From Aquilaria yunnanensis (taxonomy: Eukaryota; Streptophyta; Magnoliopsida; Malvales; Thymelaeaceae), in assembly GCA_039654915.1 (NCBI GenBank), contig CM077597.1, positions 61,656,001 to 61,720,000 on the forward strand: a DNA stretch of 64,000 bases, written 5' to 3'. A model generated the notes under the pieces. It did no database searches, was not told the DNA's origin, and saw nothing but the letters and a program-made list of their open reading frames with translations. Below are positions 44,288 through 55,901 of this stretch, piece by piece (within the stretch, counting starts at the first letter, position 1; each line of letters opens with the position of its first letter). A program made the translations under genes and the position numbers.

Positions 44288-47200
44288 AATTGTGCTTCAA
44301 TACATGGTAGGATCAAGTAACTCAATACCTTGTTCCTTTGAGAGTTTTTCTGATGCAGACATGGGCATGGAAATTGGCTTTGCAGCTGTCATTTTGGTGC
44401 GACTCAATAGATCACTTATGTACTTTTGCTAAGATAAGAGAATGCCGTCCGAGACATGAGTGGCTTTAATTCCCAAGAAGTAAAGTGCACGAAGATCTCT
44501 TACGGAAAATCACATCCAAGTTTTTGAAGGATATGATCAATAGCTGATGGATTTGAACTTGTGATGATAATATCATCAACGTAGATGAGCATGTAGAGAA
44601 TAGCATTATTCTTGTGCATTATGAATAATGATGGATCTGATTGAGAAATATGAAATTCATACTGTAGAAGTCGCGAGCTGAGTCATGAATACCAGGCTCA
44701 TGGAGCTTTTTTGAGGCCATAAATTACCTTTCTTAGTTTGCAAACATGGTTCGGCAACTGGGGATGTGCAAAGCCTTGAGGTTAAGCCATAAACAGCTCT
44801 TTATCTAGAAAACTGGGAAGAAAGGCATTCTAAATGTCCAGTTGTTGCAAACTCCAATTTTGTGAAATGGCAATGGAGAGCACGGTTCAAACAGTTGTTG
44901 GTTTAACAAGTAGGCTATAAGTCTCGCCATGTCGATTCCTTCTTGTTGACTGAAACCTTTTGCTACAAGCCTGGCTTTGTGTCTTGCTATTGAACCATCC
45001 AGATTTGTTTTAAGATGATAGACCCACCTCGAGCCAATGATGTTCATGTGAGGTTGGCGTGGTATGAGTGTGTGGGTCCTTTTTCTATGAGTGCGTTAAA
45101 CTCATCGAACATTGCCTCCTGCCACATCTGGCTTTTAAGTGCAAGGGAGTAAGAAGTTGGCTCTTGGTGAGTATGATGATTATTGTAAACAAGTAAAGCT
45201 CGAGACACTAGATAGCAAATAGTCCCATCTGTGTACTGCTTAAATTTTACAATATGATTTTTTACCTGACTGTGCATGGGATGCTGCTACACAGGAGAAG
45301 GTGATGCCTTTGCTAGTAATGAATGATCTGAATATGATGTAGTTGGCAAAGGTGAAAGAGTGAAATCATCAACACTGGTAGGGACGGTGGTTGAAGACTC
45401 AATGATTGGAGAAGGCAAAGGCTGAATAATGTCGAAAATAGGAGGTTGAGTCGAAGGTAGGGCTACAGGCAACAAAAGGGAGCTCGCATCAGAGGACTAA
45501 TTGGTTGAGTTTGAAGCTGACTTCATCATGGAAAAAAGGAAGAGACTTTCATCGAAGCCAACATTTTTTGCTATGTAGACATGGCCTGTTTCAGGGTCAA
45601 GACATTTGTAGCCTTTGTGATGACTACTATAGCCAATGAAGGTGCATTGTTTAATTTGAAATTCAAGCTTTTGAGTGTCAAACGGACGCAGGTGAGGCCA
45701 ACAAGCACAACCAAAAAATTTAAGAAATTTGTAATCTAGCTTAGTATGAAAAATATATTTAAGAAGGGAGTGATTTCCAAGAACATGTGTATGCATTCGA
45801 TTAATAAAAAATGACGCTGTAAGGAAAGCTTCATCCCAAAACTTGAGTGGCATGCTAGCTTCAGCTAATAGAGCAAGGCCAATTTCCACAATATGTCTAT
45901 GTTTGCGCTCAACAGTCCCATTTTGTTGGTGAGTGTAAGAACAAGTGAGTCTATGGGATATTCCTTGGGAAATAAGGAAGGTATGCAACTTTCAAAACTC
46001 ACCACCCCAATCGGTTTGTTTGGCCAAGATTTTCCTATGAAAAAGATGCTTAACATGTCTTTGAAAATTAATGAAGACACGTTCAACATCAGATTTGCAA
46101 CTAATAGGAAAAATCCAAGTGAATTTGCTAAAGTCGTCAACAAAGCTTACATAGTATCAATATCCATTAATAGACTTTGTTGTAGGTCCCCACATATCAG
46201 AAAAAATAAGTTCTAATTGAAATTTAGAAACTGAACTAGAAGAAGGAAAGGGAAGCTGGTGACTCTTGGCTTATTGACAGGCTTCACAAACGACAGAGGT
46301 TTTATTCAAACTCAAAGGCAACTGATTTTGATGAATGATCATGCAGCTAACATGACTAGAAGGATGACCAAAACAACTATGCCATTGACTTGTGGTTGCT
46401 CGCTCACCAAGGAGAATAGTTTTTGAGGAAGGAGACGTTTAATGAAGTTGATAGGGGCCACTTTTACATGGACCTTGAAGCAGCTTTCTCCTCGCGGCTT
46501 GGTCCTTAACACAAAAATAATCAAGGTGAAATTCAACAAAGATGTCATTGTCATGGGTTAATTTACTAACAAAGATGAGATTTTTTGATATATTTGGAAC
46601 ATGGAGTATGTTGGATAATTATAAAGGGTAGGAATTAGTACGAATGGAAAGATGACCAATGTTTTCAATTTTCAAACTTGCACCATTGCCAAGATGAACT
46701 TAATCCAAACCATTATACTTGTCGTAGGATGTGAGTTTTGAAAGCTCGGCAGTGACATGATCATTTGCTCTAGAGTCCATGTACCAGTTAGGATCTATCT
46801 GGTAATTTGGAATGGTAGCCACTCCTGCAAACTGATCTGGTGTTGCCTAATATGATTAATCAAAACGATGATGACGGTTGAGAGCCAAATGACCTGGCTT
46901 GGAACAAACTTCGCAAACAACTCTAGGACCAATGTTATTTGTTGCCTATGCATTATTGAAAAATCTCCCTCGACTTCTTCCACAACCTCTAAAGTTGTTG
47001 CCACGAGCTTGTCCTCGGCCATTGGTATTTCTTGTCGAAACATTTGCTAAGGAAGCTTGGAGGGAAGCCATAGAGTTGTGCTATTCCAGTCTTAACTCAT
47101 AACTCAACAAATAGCCATAAAGATCATTTAAAGAAATAGGCTCAGGCTCAACATGTGTTGTAACAGAGGTAAGAAGGGGATCATATTCAGAAGACAATCC

Positions 47201-50187
47201 GGCCAAAATATAAGAAACAATTTCAAAATCTTGTGGAGGCTAACCTATTGCAGCATGAACATCTACCGGGCTCTTGATTTTTTGGAAATACTCTATTATG
47301 GAAAGATCATTTTTCTTGATTGTAGACAGTTGGTATCAAATCTGCATAATGCAAGCATGTGATTTGGACAAGAAAAGCTATTCAAGTGCCTCCCACACTT
47401 CTTGAGTTGTGTTAAAGTTGATCATATGCATAAGAATCTCTTCATACATTGAAGAGATTAATGCATTGAGCAAAATCTAGTCTTGCTGGTGCCAAGCTTG
47501 GTAGGCGCAATTGTTTGTGGTGCTGCTATCTTCTAACGTGATGATCTGCAGTGGAGCCTTAGTTGTGCCCTTCACATAACCAAGCAGATTTTGCCCTCTC
47601 AAGTAGGGCAGAAACTGAGCCTTCCATAGAAGGTAATTGTCTTAGGTAAGGTTAATGTTGATATGATGTTACCCACTCCAAGGAATTCCAATTATGGTGC
47701 CAAAATTGTGCATTTAGACTCCCAAGATTGGAAATATTCTGTACGCCATCAGAACACTACCCTTAGTGTGCATACCCAAGTGGCCCTCTTGGGCACTATG
47801 TAAACACATGCATATTGGTCCAACCATCACACATATATTCACATTTTATTCACACTATAGTAGCAAAGAAGGAAAACACTAGCACAAGTCTTAATCTTGG
47901 CTACCACAAATTAGGCAATCTTATTAAATTCTAGTGACCAACCATTGTGCCTGTAACTTCCACTAATAAACTGTATCATTATAGCCACATACCCCCACTA
48001 TTTTATTTGCTCCATTACCAATTAGAGACTTAGACGAAACCAAGGAATTTTGTTTTACATCAATAGCCCACCTATGGACCAAGTTATGGATTTTTTAAGT
48101 TGGTTACAAAATTCTGACCAAATAAACAGTAACTCACCCAACTTTGCAACGTCATATCTTTAGCTACATGTCTCTAATTACAGAAATTCCAAATCCCAGT
48201 TAATCCCCTAGATGTCCTCTAGGTGTGGTCAAAATTTCATACCAAGATTCATTCTACACAGGGAGATATTAAACTTTAGGTCCAAAGTCAAAATTCTGGC
48301 AACTTTTGGACCATTTTGCCCATATAATTTTTCCAAACCATGCAAACACTTCATTCACAAGGGGAAAGCCCTCCAAGGCTATCCCATACATGTCCAATAC
48401 ACATATTAATTACATTCTCTTGCATCTAGCAACTTTATATGGCCAAAACAGAATTTACAAGTAAGCAGCCCATCATTCACACTTAGGCAGCTTTGCACCA
48501 CATCACTTACATAGCCAAAACATTACTCAAATGTTCACATACTTGTCTCATTTTACATACACTATATGTACATGCATACATGCACTACAATATGGTCTTA
48601 ACTCAGCTAAATACGCACCCTAGGTTACAGGAGGTCCTGAGATACAATGGACTCCAAAAATAGGATGCTGGACAGCTGCTGCACAACACAATAAGTACCA
48701 CCATTAAAAATACCAAATGTGCTCCTAAAATCACCAAAATTTCCAAATCATAACTAGACATATGGAAGTTCATGTACCTGAAATTTAAGATTAAAACTCA
48801 AACCACTAAGGTTAGTTTGAAGGTGATCTTTCAGCTGGACCTGAAATGACAGAATTGAGGGGAGTAAGTTTCATTGAGAAACTTAGTAAGGGTAACACTT
48901 GGTCTCTTAAGGTAATGTGATCCTCATTAAAACCTGCATCCAAAGACACTAAAACAAAAAAAATACAATGCATATGTACAACATATAGCAACCAAATGCA
49001 GCAGCCAACCACAAACAACAAACACATGAAATGTGGCAGCAGCATATACCATAGGTTAGTCCATAAAACACATAATAAACATAACCAAATCACTATGGCA
49101 GCCCTCCTGAAGCTAATGCTTGGTCTTAGGAGGATTTTAACAGTATTTAGTACTAACTTTGGGCTTTAGAAACCCTCACTTTACTGCCATCATTGTGCAC
49201 TCCACACTAGGTCACGAAACCTTCAATAAGTGCACTCCCCTCACTGAGCTTGGTTCATCAAGCTCATGGCTCTCTTCCAAGCTTAGCCCTAGCTCCATGG
49301 TTGCTTGAAAATATAGAAAACAACCCATGAGAACAAGAGATCCCTTACCAAAGTGGGTAGGTCGAAAATCAATTGCAAGTTTGAAGATGTGGTGGCTATG
49401 GAAGAAGTATGGCTGTGTTCTTGGGCTGGGGGAGGACGAAAATGAGAGAGGGATAAGTGATTTGGCCACTTAAATGGCCCTAAATGAGCTTAAGGGCACC
49501 AAAACACACTTAAACAAGCTTAACCTTGCTTTATGTCATTTACCTTTTCACTAATTATGGTTTCTTTGTCTTAAACTCATTGGTACACATGTGCCCCACA
49601 TTTTTTACTAATTATCAAGTCTTGGCTGCCTCCTCATAGTATGATAACCCGACAATTCCACCCTTAGACTTAGGTCAAAAGCTTGAACACCTTAAGGTTT
49701 ACATTAGGAGATTTAGGTCCTTATTGCCTTTAGTGTTTCCTTTGTCCAAACTTGTCTTCCATGAGCAATTTGGTCCTCCAATAGCACTTTCATACCATTC
49801 ATATCTTTCCCATAACTCTCCAAGTCTCTTTCTTGAGAGTTTTGCAATTGAGTACCCAAATTTCCAAAACCTTACAAAAAAGTCCATAGGTTGCTTGACA
49901 AACAAGCAATCCTTAAGGCTTTTCTTGGGGACCAAGTTACCAACTTGGAACACTTGTAAGGAGGTGTTGATCATGCCTTTTACCCCCCACAGTTCAATCA
50001 CTATGGTGAGAATTACACAATATAATGGTTTTTAGCCATTATGACACACTTGTAATTCTCCCATTTTGTGAGGTGGTAACATATGATGTCCCAGGTTTGC
50101 TGTTGGTATTGGCAGAAGTGGATTCGGCAAAGTGAGGGATGAAGGCGAGTTGGAGGCAGAGTCATTGTGGGAAGCTATGGGTGACAT
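44288..50187 (-). pseudogene. gag-pol: Ty1/copia gag-pol, truncated and interrupted
   Basis: Leftward from about 50187: a Ser/Asn/Pro-rich gag start, a break at the solo alpha LTR (47667-50081), gag core (NYLLWKAQ near 47640), zinc knuckle CX2CX4H with the last Cys changed to Arg (near 46890), protease with Asp-Ser-Arg in place of Asp-Ser-Gly (near 46778), integrase (46143-45497, with GTVERKHRHIVE and GYSSHHKGYKC), then reverse transcriptase (45047 on, SRWVYHLKTNLDG, and Tyr-Val-Asp-Asp near 44578). The gene order integrase before reverse transcriptase is the copia order. Pol stops at 44288 next to an alpha LTR. RNase H and the 3' LTR are missing. Many stops. Confidence 0.85.
47667..50081 (-). 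repeat. Solo alpha-family LTR (2415 bp) with perfect TSD TATGA
   Basis: It runs from TGTTACCCACTCC to GGTGGTAACA. TATGA occurs at 47662-47666 and 50082-50086. It interrupts the copia gag. It differs little from the LTR at 41804-44287, so both probably inserted fairly recently. Confidence 0.93.
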
Positions 50188-50197
50188 GTAATCATTT

Positions 50198-50210
50198 GGC
50201 TCTGATACCA
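50198..50210 (-). other. Primer-binding site of the copia element
   Basis: Minus strand TGGTATCAGAGCC, the standard initiator tRNA-Met complement of plant copia elements, directly inside the LTR. Confidence 0.88.
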
Positions 50211-50518
50211 TATAAAAGAACAAGAGCAATAAAGAAGTTTTTAAGTCTAGGTTGAACGTAACTGAGGCCAGGTTTGTGTATTTATACTACCATTCCATAG
50301 ATACATTTGAATAGAAGATAATTATAGGAAATACAACTTGACAAGTACACGGAATAAGCAGGATAAGCTTAGTAGTTCCCTAAGTATCGTTATCTGTATC
50401 TTTAATAATCTGCACCAATAGATACAAAAATGAAGTGACCCACAAATAGTAATGAAAAACACAGTCAAGTTTTGTGCAGACGCTCTTTGGAGCTGTGTTA
50501 AAATGCCCATATCTAACA
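50211..50518 (-). repeat. 5' LTR of the copia element (about 308 bp)
   Basis: On the minus strand it starts TGTTAGATATGGGC at 50518 and ends TTCTTTTATA beside the primer-binding site; the expected CA end has become TA. The partner LTR is absent. The next 209 bases (50519-50727) are host-like and AT-rich, with nothing recognisable. Confidence 0.72.
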
Positions 50519-50727
50519 AAATAGTTCGATTAGGAGTGAAAAGAATTTGAAAAACATAGGAGAATGAAAGAGATCCATGAAAGTAACAAAAAATATAAAA
50601 GTGTTTTGTTTGGATCCTCTTCCAATCCTCGTAAATATGTTCTGATCTACCAAGTAGTTTGATCAGAAATTATAAAATTTTAGAAATCAAGGGTAGCTAG
50701 AAAACACATAAGAATGCCGACAGTAGA

Positions 50728-52751
50728 TGTCACACCCCACACAGGCCCCAGCTAGTGCACCTATAGTGCTAGTCAACTGTGCAACCACAAGAACCAAAGC
50801 TTACATTCAAATAGTACACTTACAGTGGTTTATAAATAAGCTTATTGCTCGGCCATGTCCTTTACACAAACACGTAGATTCTCCTCACATGGCTAAGACC
50901 TAGGAGGTGCCCTAAGAGGCTCACCAAGTAAACATTTAGTTATTACTTGCATCACAAGGCAAGATTTAAATGTCTTCTCATTTAAGTGTTTCATGTGTGC
51001 TTATTAAGTGTGGTATTCCAATGCATGGCAACCAAGAAGCCCATATCCGTAAGAGTTTGAAATCATAAACTTTTCCATGTCTAATGCACAACTTATACAC
51101 ATCAATACCAAGAGACATTTTGCACAACATGGTTCATAACCAAAGGAACACATAACTTTATAACACAAACTTAGTCTTCCATTCACAACATGTACATAAG
51201 AGTCATAGCCATCCGAGGCATCATTCCTATAAATATACATCTTACTAGTGCATAGTTCCTTGGTTTGTTACCAAGAGCACTCAAAATACAAACACCACCT
51301 AGTTACACAGTACATGCCCATGTACTTAGAAGGACCCGAAACTACTTTGAAAGTGTAGTACATTATCAAGGTTTGCAAAAAGAGTCCCACAACTAGACCA
51401 ATGATCAAAAGTGCAAACCACAAAACTAAGGCCCATGACCACACATCCATGGTTCTAGACTTGTCCCACAATCTACACTCAAGCCTACAAAAGCTCAAAC
51501 ACATGAGTTTTCAAAATGATTCAAGACTTGCACTATGTACTTATTGAGCAACTCTTCTCAGTATAGTACATACCTTAGCCCAACTAACAACAAGCTTAGT
51601 ACACAAGCAAGCTAATCTAGCTCAAATCCCTTTCCTGAAACACATACATAAATGGGGCATGAGTTATCCAACTCAGTAAAGATTTCACTTCAGCTCATTT
51701 GAGCTTATTTAGTTAAGTCCAAAGGCTTAAGCTCCCATTCACAAGCTTAACCTGCAACAAAGACATGAAAACACGAAACACAAGTGTATACAACAACATA
51801 TACATATAACATCTACATCTAGCAATGGTTAGCAAGCACAAACAAAGCATCAAAGCACACAACTCACACACCACACCCATTGTTCATTCTCGACTGAAAT
51901 CCAACTAGGAAGTACACATCATTTCATTCCATTTTCACCTCAATTAAAATCCCATTCCACTAGAGCTCCAAGTTCAACCATAGGCTGCCCTACCTATGAT
52001 GAACTTTAGTACTTGCCTTTACTAGCTAGCTAGCAACCATACACATAGACCCGAAGGTAATTCCAAAAGGCCCTATGGCATTCTAAGCTCACTTACCTGA
52101 ATCTACTATCACTTAGAAGCCAAATACCTACTTGAACATGGAACAATACCAAAATCAAGTAGAGTATAGTGAATCCTTACCAATTTCCCTGCCTTAAGCT
52201 CTCGACCAAACTCAAGTCTTCAATATCAAGCTTTGAAATCAAGCTTACTTGGTCACCTATGGCCGAGAACACCAAATGTGAGCTTGATTCTTCAATCCAA
52301 GCTCTAAGTATCAAACTTTGCTATGGAATCGCCAAGAACCCGACCCTCCTTTTTCAAGAACACATGCATTGAGCTCAAATAGCTCCTTTGACCCATTTAG
52401 ACAACCAGCTAACTAGTGGTGCCATGCAAAAATCTTCTAGGCACCACATGTACATGAAAATGGTTCTAACATCTTCCTCGGTTCCATTCTATTTTGCATG
52501 GTACAATTAGATCCCTCCATGCATCTTAGAATCACTATTAGCACCCGATTAGGAGTACATTTCGGCCCTTAAACTTTGTTTTTCAATATCGCCACTACAA
52601 GCCATTTTTTTTTCTTGCACAAATCAAACCTGATAAGCCTCAGGTAGGCCTACTCATGATATTACCTATTTTCACTTAAGTCCCTTTGGTTTTTAATGCA
52701 TTTGCCTTGCATTTTTTGCCTTGGCTAAATACTGAGGTAAGGGTATTGACA
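50728..52751. repeat. Solo gamma-family LTR (2024 bp), TSD GTAGA/ATAGA
   Basis: It starts TGTCACACCCCACACAGGC and ends GGGTATTGACA. The flanks GTAGA (50723-50727) and ATAGA (52752-52756) differ at one base. It is related along its length to 11509-13549. No retroelement coding region is attached. Confidence 0.85.
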
Positions 52752-52756
52752 ATAGA

Positions 52757-53065
52757 TGCTTTCGTAGGAAAAAGAAAAATAAGAGCAAAACGTGGACGAT
52801 CTGTGGTGGCCGGAAGTTGTCCGCACACAAGAGCCGAGAGAGAAGGGAGAGCATTGAGACGTGGAGAGAGTGAGAGGTGCTTTGCCGAAATGAAATGATA
52901 CAAATGGTAAGTACGTAAAGTATATAACTGCATTCCGTAAATGACATATATGCGCCCAGGACTTCTTATAATTTACAATCTAATTTAAAACTGGACAAAA
53001 TTCTGTCAAGGATAAGACTTTTATATTTCTTACACATTAGTCCTCATAAAGTTATTAGTAGTTAC
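52757..53065. other. Unassigned host sequence
   Basis: A GC-richer patch (52760-52900) inside AT-rich DNA gives short ORFs on both strands, none with a family I recognise. It could be the edge of a gene. Followed by plain AT-rich sequence. Confidence 0.35.
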
Positions 53066-53354
53066 TACTTCCATCCCAATTTACTTGAAACGTTTTTCTA
53101 GGAATGGAGATTAAGGTGTATGTAATTTGTGTTTTTTTTTTATGTAGTAAAATTTTAAATAATGATTAAAAAAAATATTCTTTTTGGGGTCTGTGCAGTA
53201 AGAGATTGAGTGGAGATTCAAAAAAGAGTCTTTATTGGGTTTTGTGTATAAGAATAATTTAATTGTTTAAACTTTTTCAAAAGAGGAAACGTTTCAACCT
53301 TTTGGGACATCTAAAAAAAGAATACATTTTAAGTAAATTGGGACAGAGGGGGTA
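53066..53354. mobile_element. Small MITE, Stowaway/mariner-like
   Basis: The ends are imperfect inverted repeats: TACTTCCATCCCAATTTACTT at the left, and the reverse complement of TACCCCCTCTGTCCCAATTT at the right. The CCCTCCGTCCCA-type ends with a TA target are typical of plant Stowaway/mariner MITEs. It is about 289 bp, with no ORF. Confidence 0.68.
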
Positions 53355-53356
53355 TT

Positions 53357-53726
53357 ATTTTTAGGGTAAATTCCACTAATTATCCTTAAACTATATCTAA
53401 TGTTACTTATTCATCCCTAAGCTATCAAATGTTGCTTAATGATCCCTGAACTATATCAAGTGTTGCTTAATCATCTTGCCGTCTATTATATCGTTAAAGA
53501 TAGATGAAAAAATGATACTAGATCAGTAGCCATATCATTTTTTCATACCACATCAGTAGCCAAATTATTTCTTCATCCATCATTAATGGTTGTGATGGAC
53601 AGCAAGACGATTAAGTAACACTGGATATAGTTTAGGGATGATTAAGCAGCACTTGATAGTTTGAGAACGAATGAACAACACCGGATATAGTTTAAAGATA
53701 ACCGGTTGCGTTTAACCTTATTTTTA
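53357..53726. repeat. Foldback (long inverted-repeat) element
   Basis: The two halves are reverse complements over most of their length. For example CCTTAAACTATATC (left, near 53394) faces GATATAGTTTAAAG (right, near 53685), and AATCATCTTGCCGTC faces GACAGCAAGACGATT. The centre is near 53540. Each arm also carries internal repeats of an AACTATAT...GTGTTGCTTAAT unit. A non-autonomous MITE of the foldback type is the simplest reading. Confidence 0.75.
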
Positions 53727-54983
53727 AAGCTATTAGCGTTATTTCAAAAAGAAATCTATAGAAGATAATATATTTAAGAACTAATTTGTATTCAATTTTA
53801 ACTGATAATATATTTAACAACGACATCTTGATTATCTTATTAACTCATTAATATGATAATATATTTTAAATTGCATGTGATCGATTTGTCCAACACTCCA
53901 ATATTTCAAATTAATTCATTTTTCTTATTCAATTGGACCAAGAATTTACAAATTCCATGTGTTATACTTAATTTAATTGATTCCAATATCTTGTACATTG
54001 GTTGAATTTAATTAGGTCCAATATTTTTCCTTTGATTTATAACTTTTTCCTTAATTGTTAAATTAAATTGGAGCGACCCAATCCGTTCACATAACCTTTT
54101 CTCTCTTTAATTCAATTGACTTAATTAGGCCCCATCTTTTCATTTTAGAATTTATTAAATTGGGTCCTATTAAGCCATTTGACTACTTTTCCTTCCAATT
54201 CAATTACACCAGACTTAAGTCGATTGTTTAGCCCTATTTTAAATTGGTTTAATTCAATTTGGCTAAAACTTTGGTATTTTAAAATTTTAAAATTCATTTT
54301 CTCCCAATATTTAATTTTTTTCACTTTTCTTTTCTATTTTAATTGGGCCAAGTTTTTTGTACACTAGTTTAATTCAAATGGCCCATTTTTTCCCTTCATT
54401 TAACTCATTATATTTGGTTGAATTCGGCTGTTATTAAATTGGGCCCATGGCCCAATTGTTATTAACAATTATACATTTCTTTGTAAATTACACTATTTCC
54501 TCAAAACAATTACCATTTATGTTTGCGTTGCACCAAAGGGCTACTCTATCAAGTAAAGAAAATTAAGTACATAATTTAAAACCCAAATTATGATAGTTTA
54601 ACGGGAGAAAATATTAGTCATTCCTAAAACTTTTGGCATTTTCTCAACATAATCCTAAACTAAATGACTTGCCAAAGTAGTCCTATAACTTTGAAATCGT
54701 TAGCTCTGTTAGTCCTAATTTAGATGTTTCGCTACATGGCAGACAGAAAAACTGAGATGGCACATATCGGCATGTACAGATAAGATAGACATATATCTAA
54801 CTAGACATACCTTTTCCATTTCTGAAAATGCCCCTAATGTTCTGCAGAAATTGCATCCTTTGCCCTTACTCACATCTGATGTACTTTTGGCTCCGGTAGG
54901 GTTTTTGCTTGGGGTTGCTTAACTAAGCCACAGGTCGCTGTGTTGTCGCTTCGTCGGTGTGGTGATTCAGGCATCCCTTATCA
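53727..54983. other. AT-rich non-coding stretch
   Basis: About 1.25 kb of very AT-rich DNA with scattered AATTGGGCC-type words and no convincing ORF, splice pattern or repeat boundary. The part at 54600-54860 (AGTCATTCCTAAAAC, AGTCCTATAACTTTG) resembles the end of a foldback or Mutator-type terminal repeat, but I found no partner. Confidence 0.4.
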
Positions 54984-55901
54984 TTGGCGCCTTTTCAATC
55001 TATGGATGCAGCACTTGTTTTTAGACATCTGTTTTGTTTTTGTAGTTTTCAAGCACCGATTCTTGGTTGCGTCATTATTTTTAAATGTCAGTTTCATTTT
55101 CGAAGTTTTTACACTATGATTTCAGCCAAAAGTATGGGTTTTGTTGTTGTTGGAGACGGTGAGCCTTTGGATATTGAGTCGTTGATCTCTTTTTCTGATG
55201 AGGAAGTCGCTGGTTGGTTCTATGATTATGGCGGTGAAGGCAATGGCGACGAAGGTGATGTCTGTGAAAAAGGAATTGGCAAGCATACAGGTTTTGTTTC
55301 TTGTTGTGTTTAAGTATCCAGCATTTCTTGTGGACATTTTTTCATATTTTTTTAGACAATTTATGGTGCAGTATCTGGACATGTTTCGTCTGGTTGTGAT
55401 GGATGTCAGTCTATGAGTGTGGAAGTTGATTAAGGTATTGTTTTGTTGCTTATGTACATTTTGTTCGTACATTTTGGTTGTAATGCTTAGACGTTTTGGG
55501 AATAATGCTTTGACACTCTTTGCTGTAGGATGTGGACATCTTTTGTCTGGGAGTGAGGGACTTTGATCTATAAGTGTCAAAGTAAATTCAGGTTGTGATA
55601 TTGCTTTTTTACTAGACACTTTGTGTATACTTTTTGGGCATATTTGGATTTATTTGTAGACACTTACCTGTTCAGGTAGTTGACAGTTCTCTAGTGATTA
55701 TGAAGTTTGTAAACATGTTTATGAAATTAAATCAAGTAGGGTTTTGGGTTGTTTGAACATTTCCTATTTGTCTCATATGTGTTTTTTTTACTTTATGGTT
55801 TGTTTTTGTTTTGTATGGTAGTAAGTGCAGCTAGTGATGACACATTATCTGTTGGTTTTGATTCTGTAAATTTTGCTGGTGATGTTTAACTGGGTCGCAG
55901 C
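54984..55901 (+). pseudogene. Possible N-terminal part of the FAR1/FRS-like gene
   Basis: An ORF at 54984-55313 has an acidic stretch (EPLDIESLISFSDEEVAGW). Near 55827-55890 a short open segment reads SASDDTLSVGFDSVNFAG. The FAR1-like gene resumes beyond the inserted beta LTRs with a similar ATFDSVDEAEFFF segment, the usual lead-in to a FAR1 domain. Exon boundaries are not clear, so the link is tentative. Confidence 0.4.

Noticed and set aside
54421..54450. Near-palindrome around TTGGGCCCATGGCCCAAT
   Set aside because: It is not a perfect inverted repeat, and the same words recur singly in the AT-rich region, so chance is likely.
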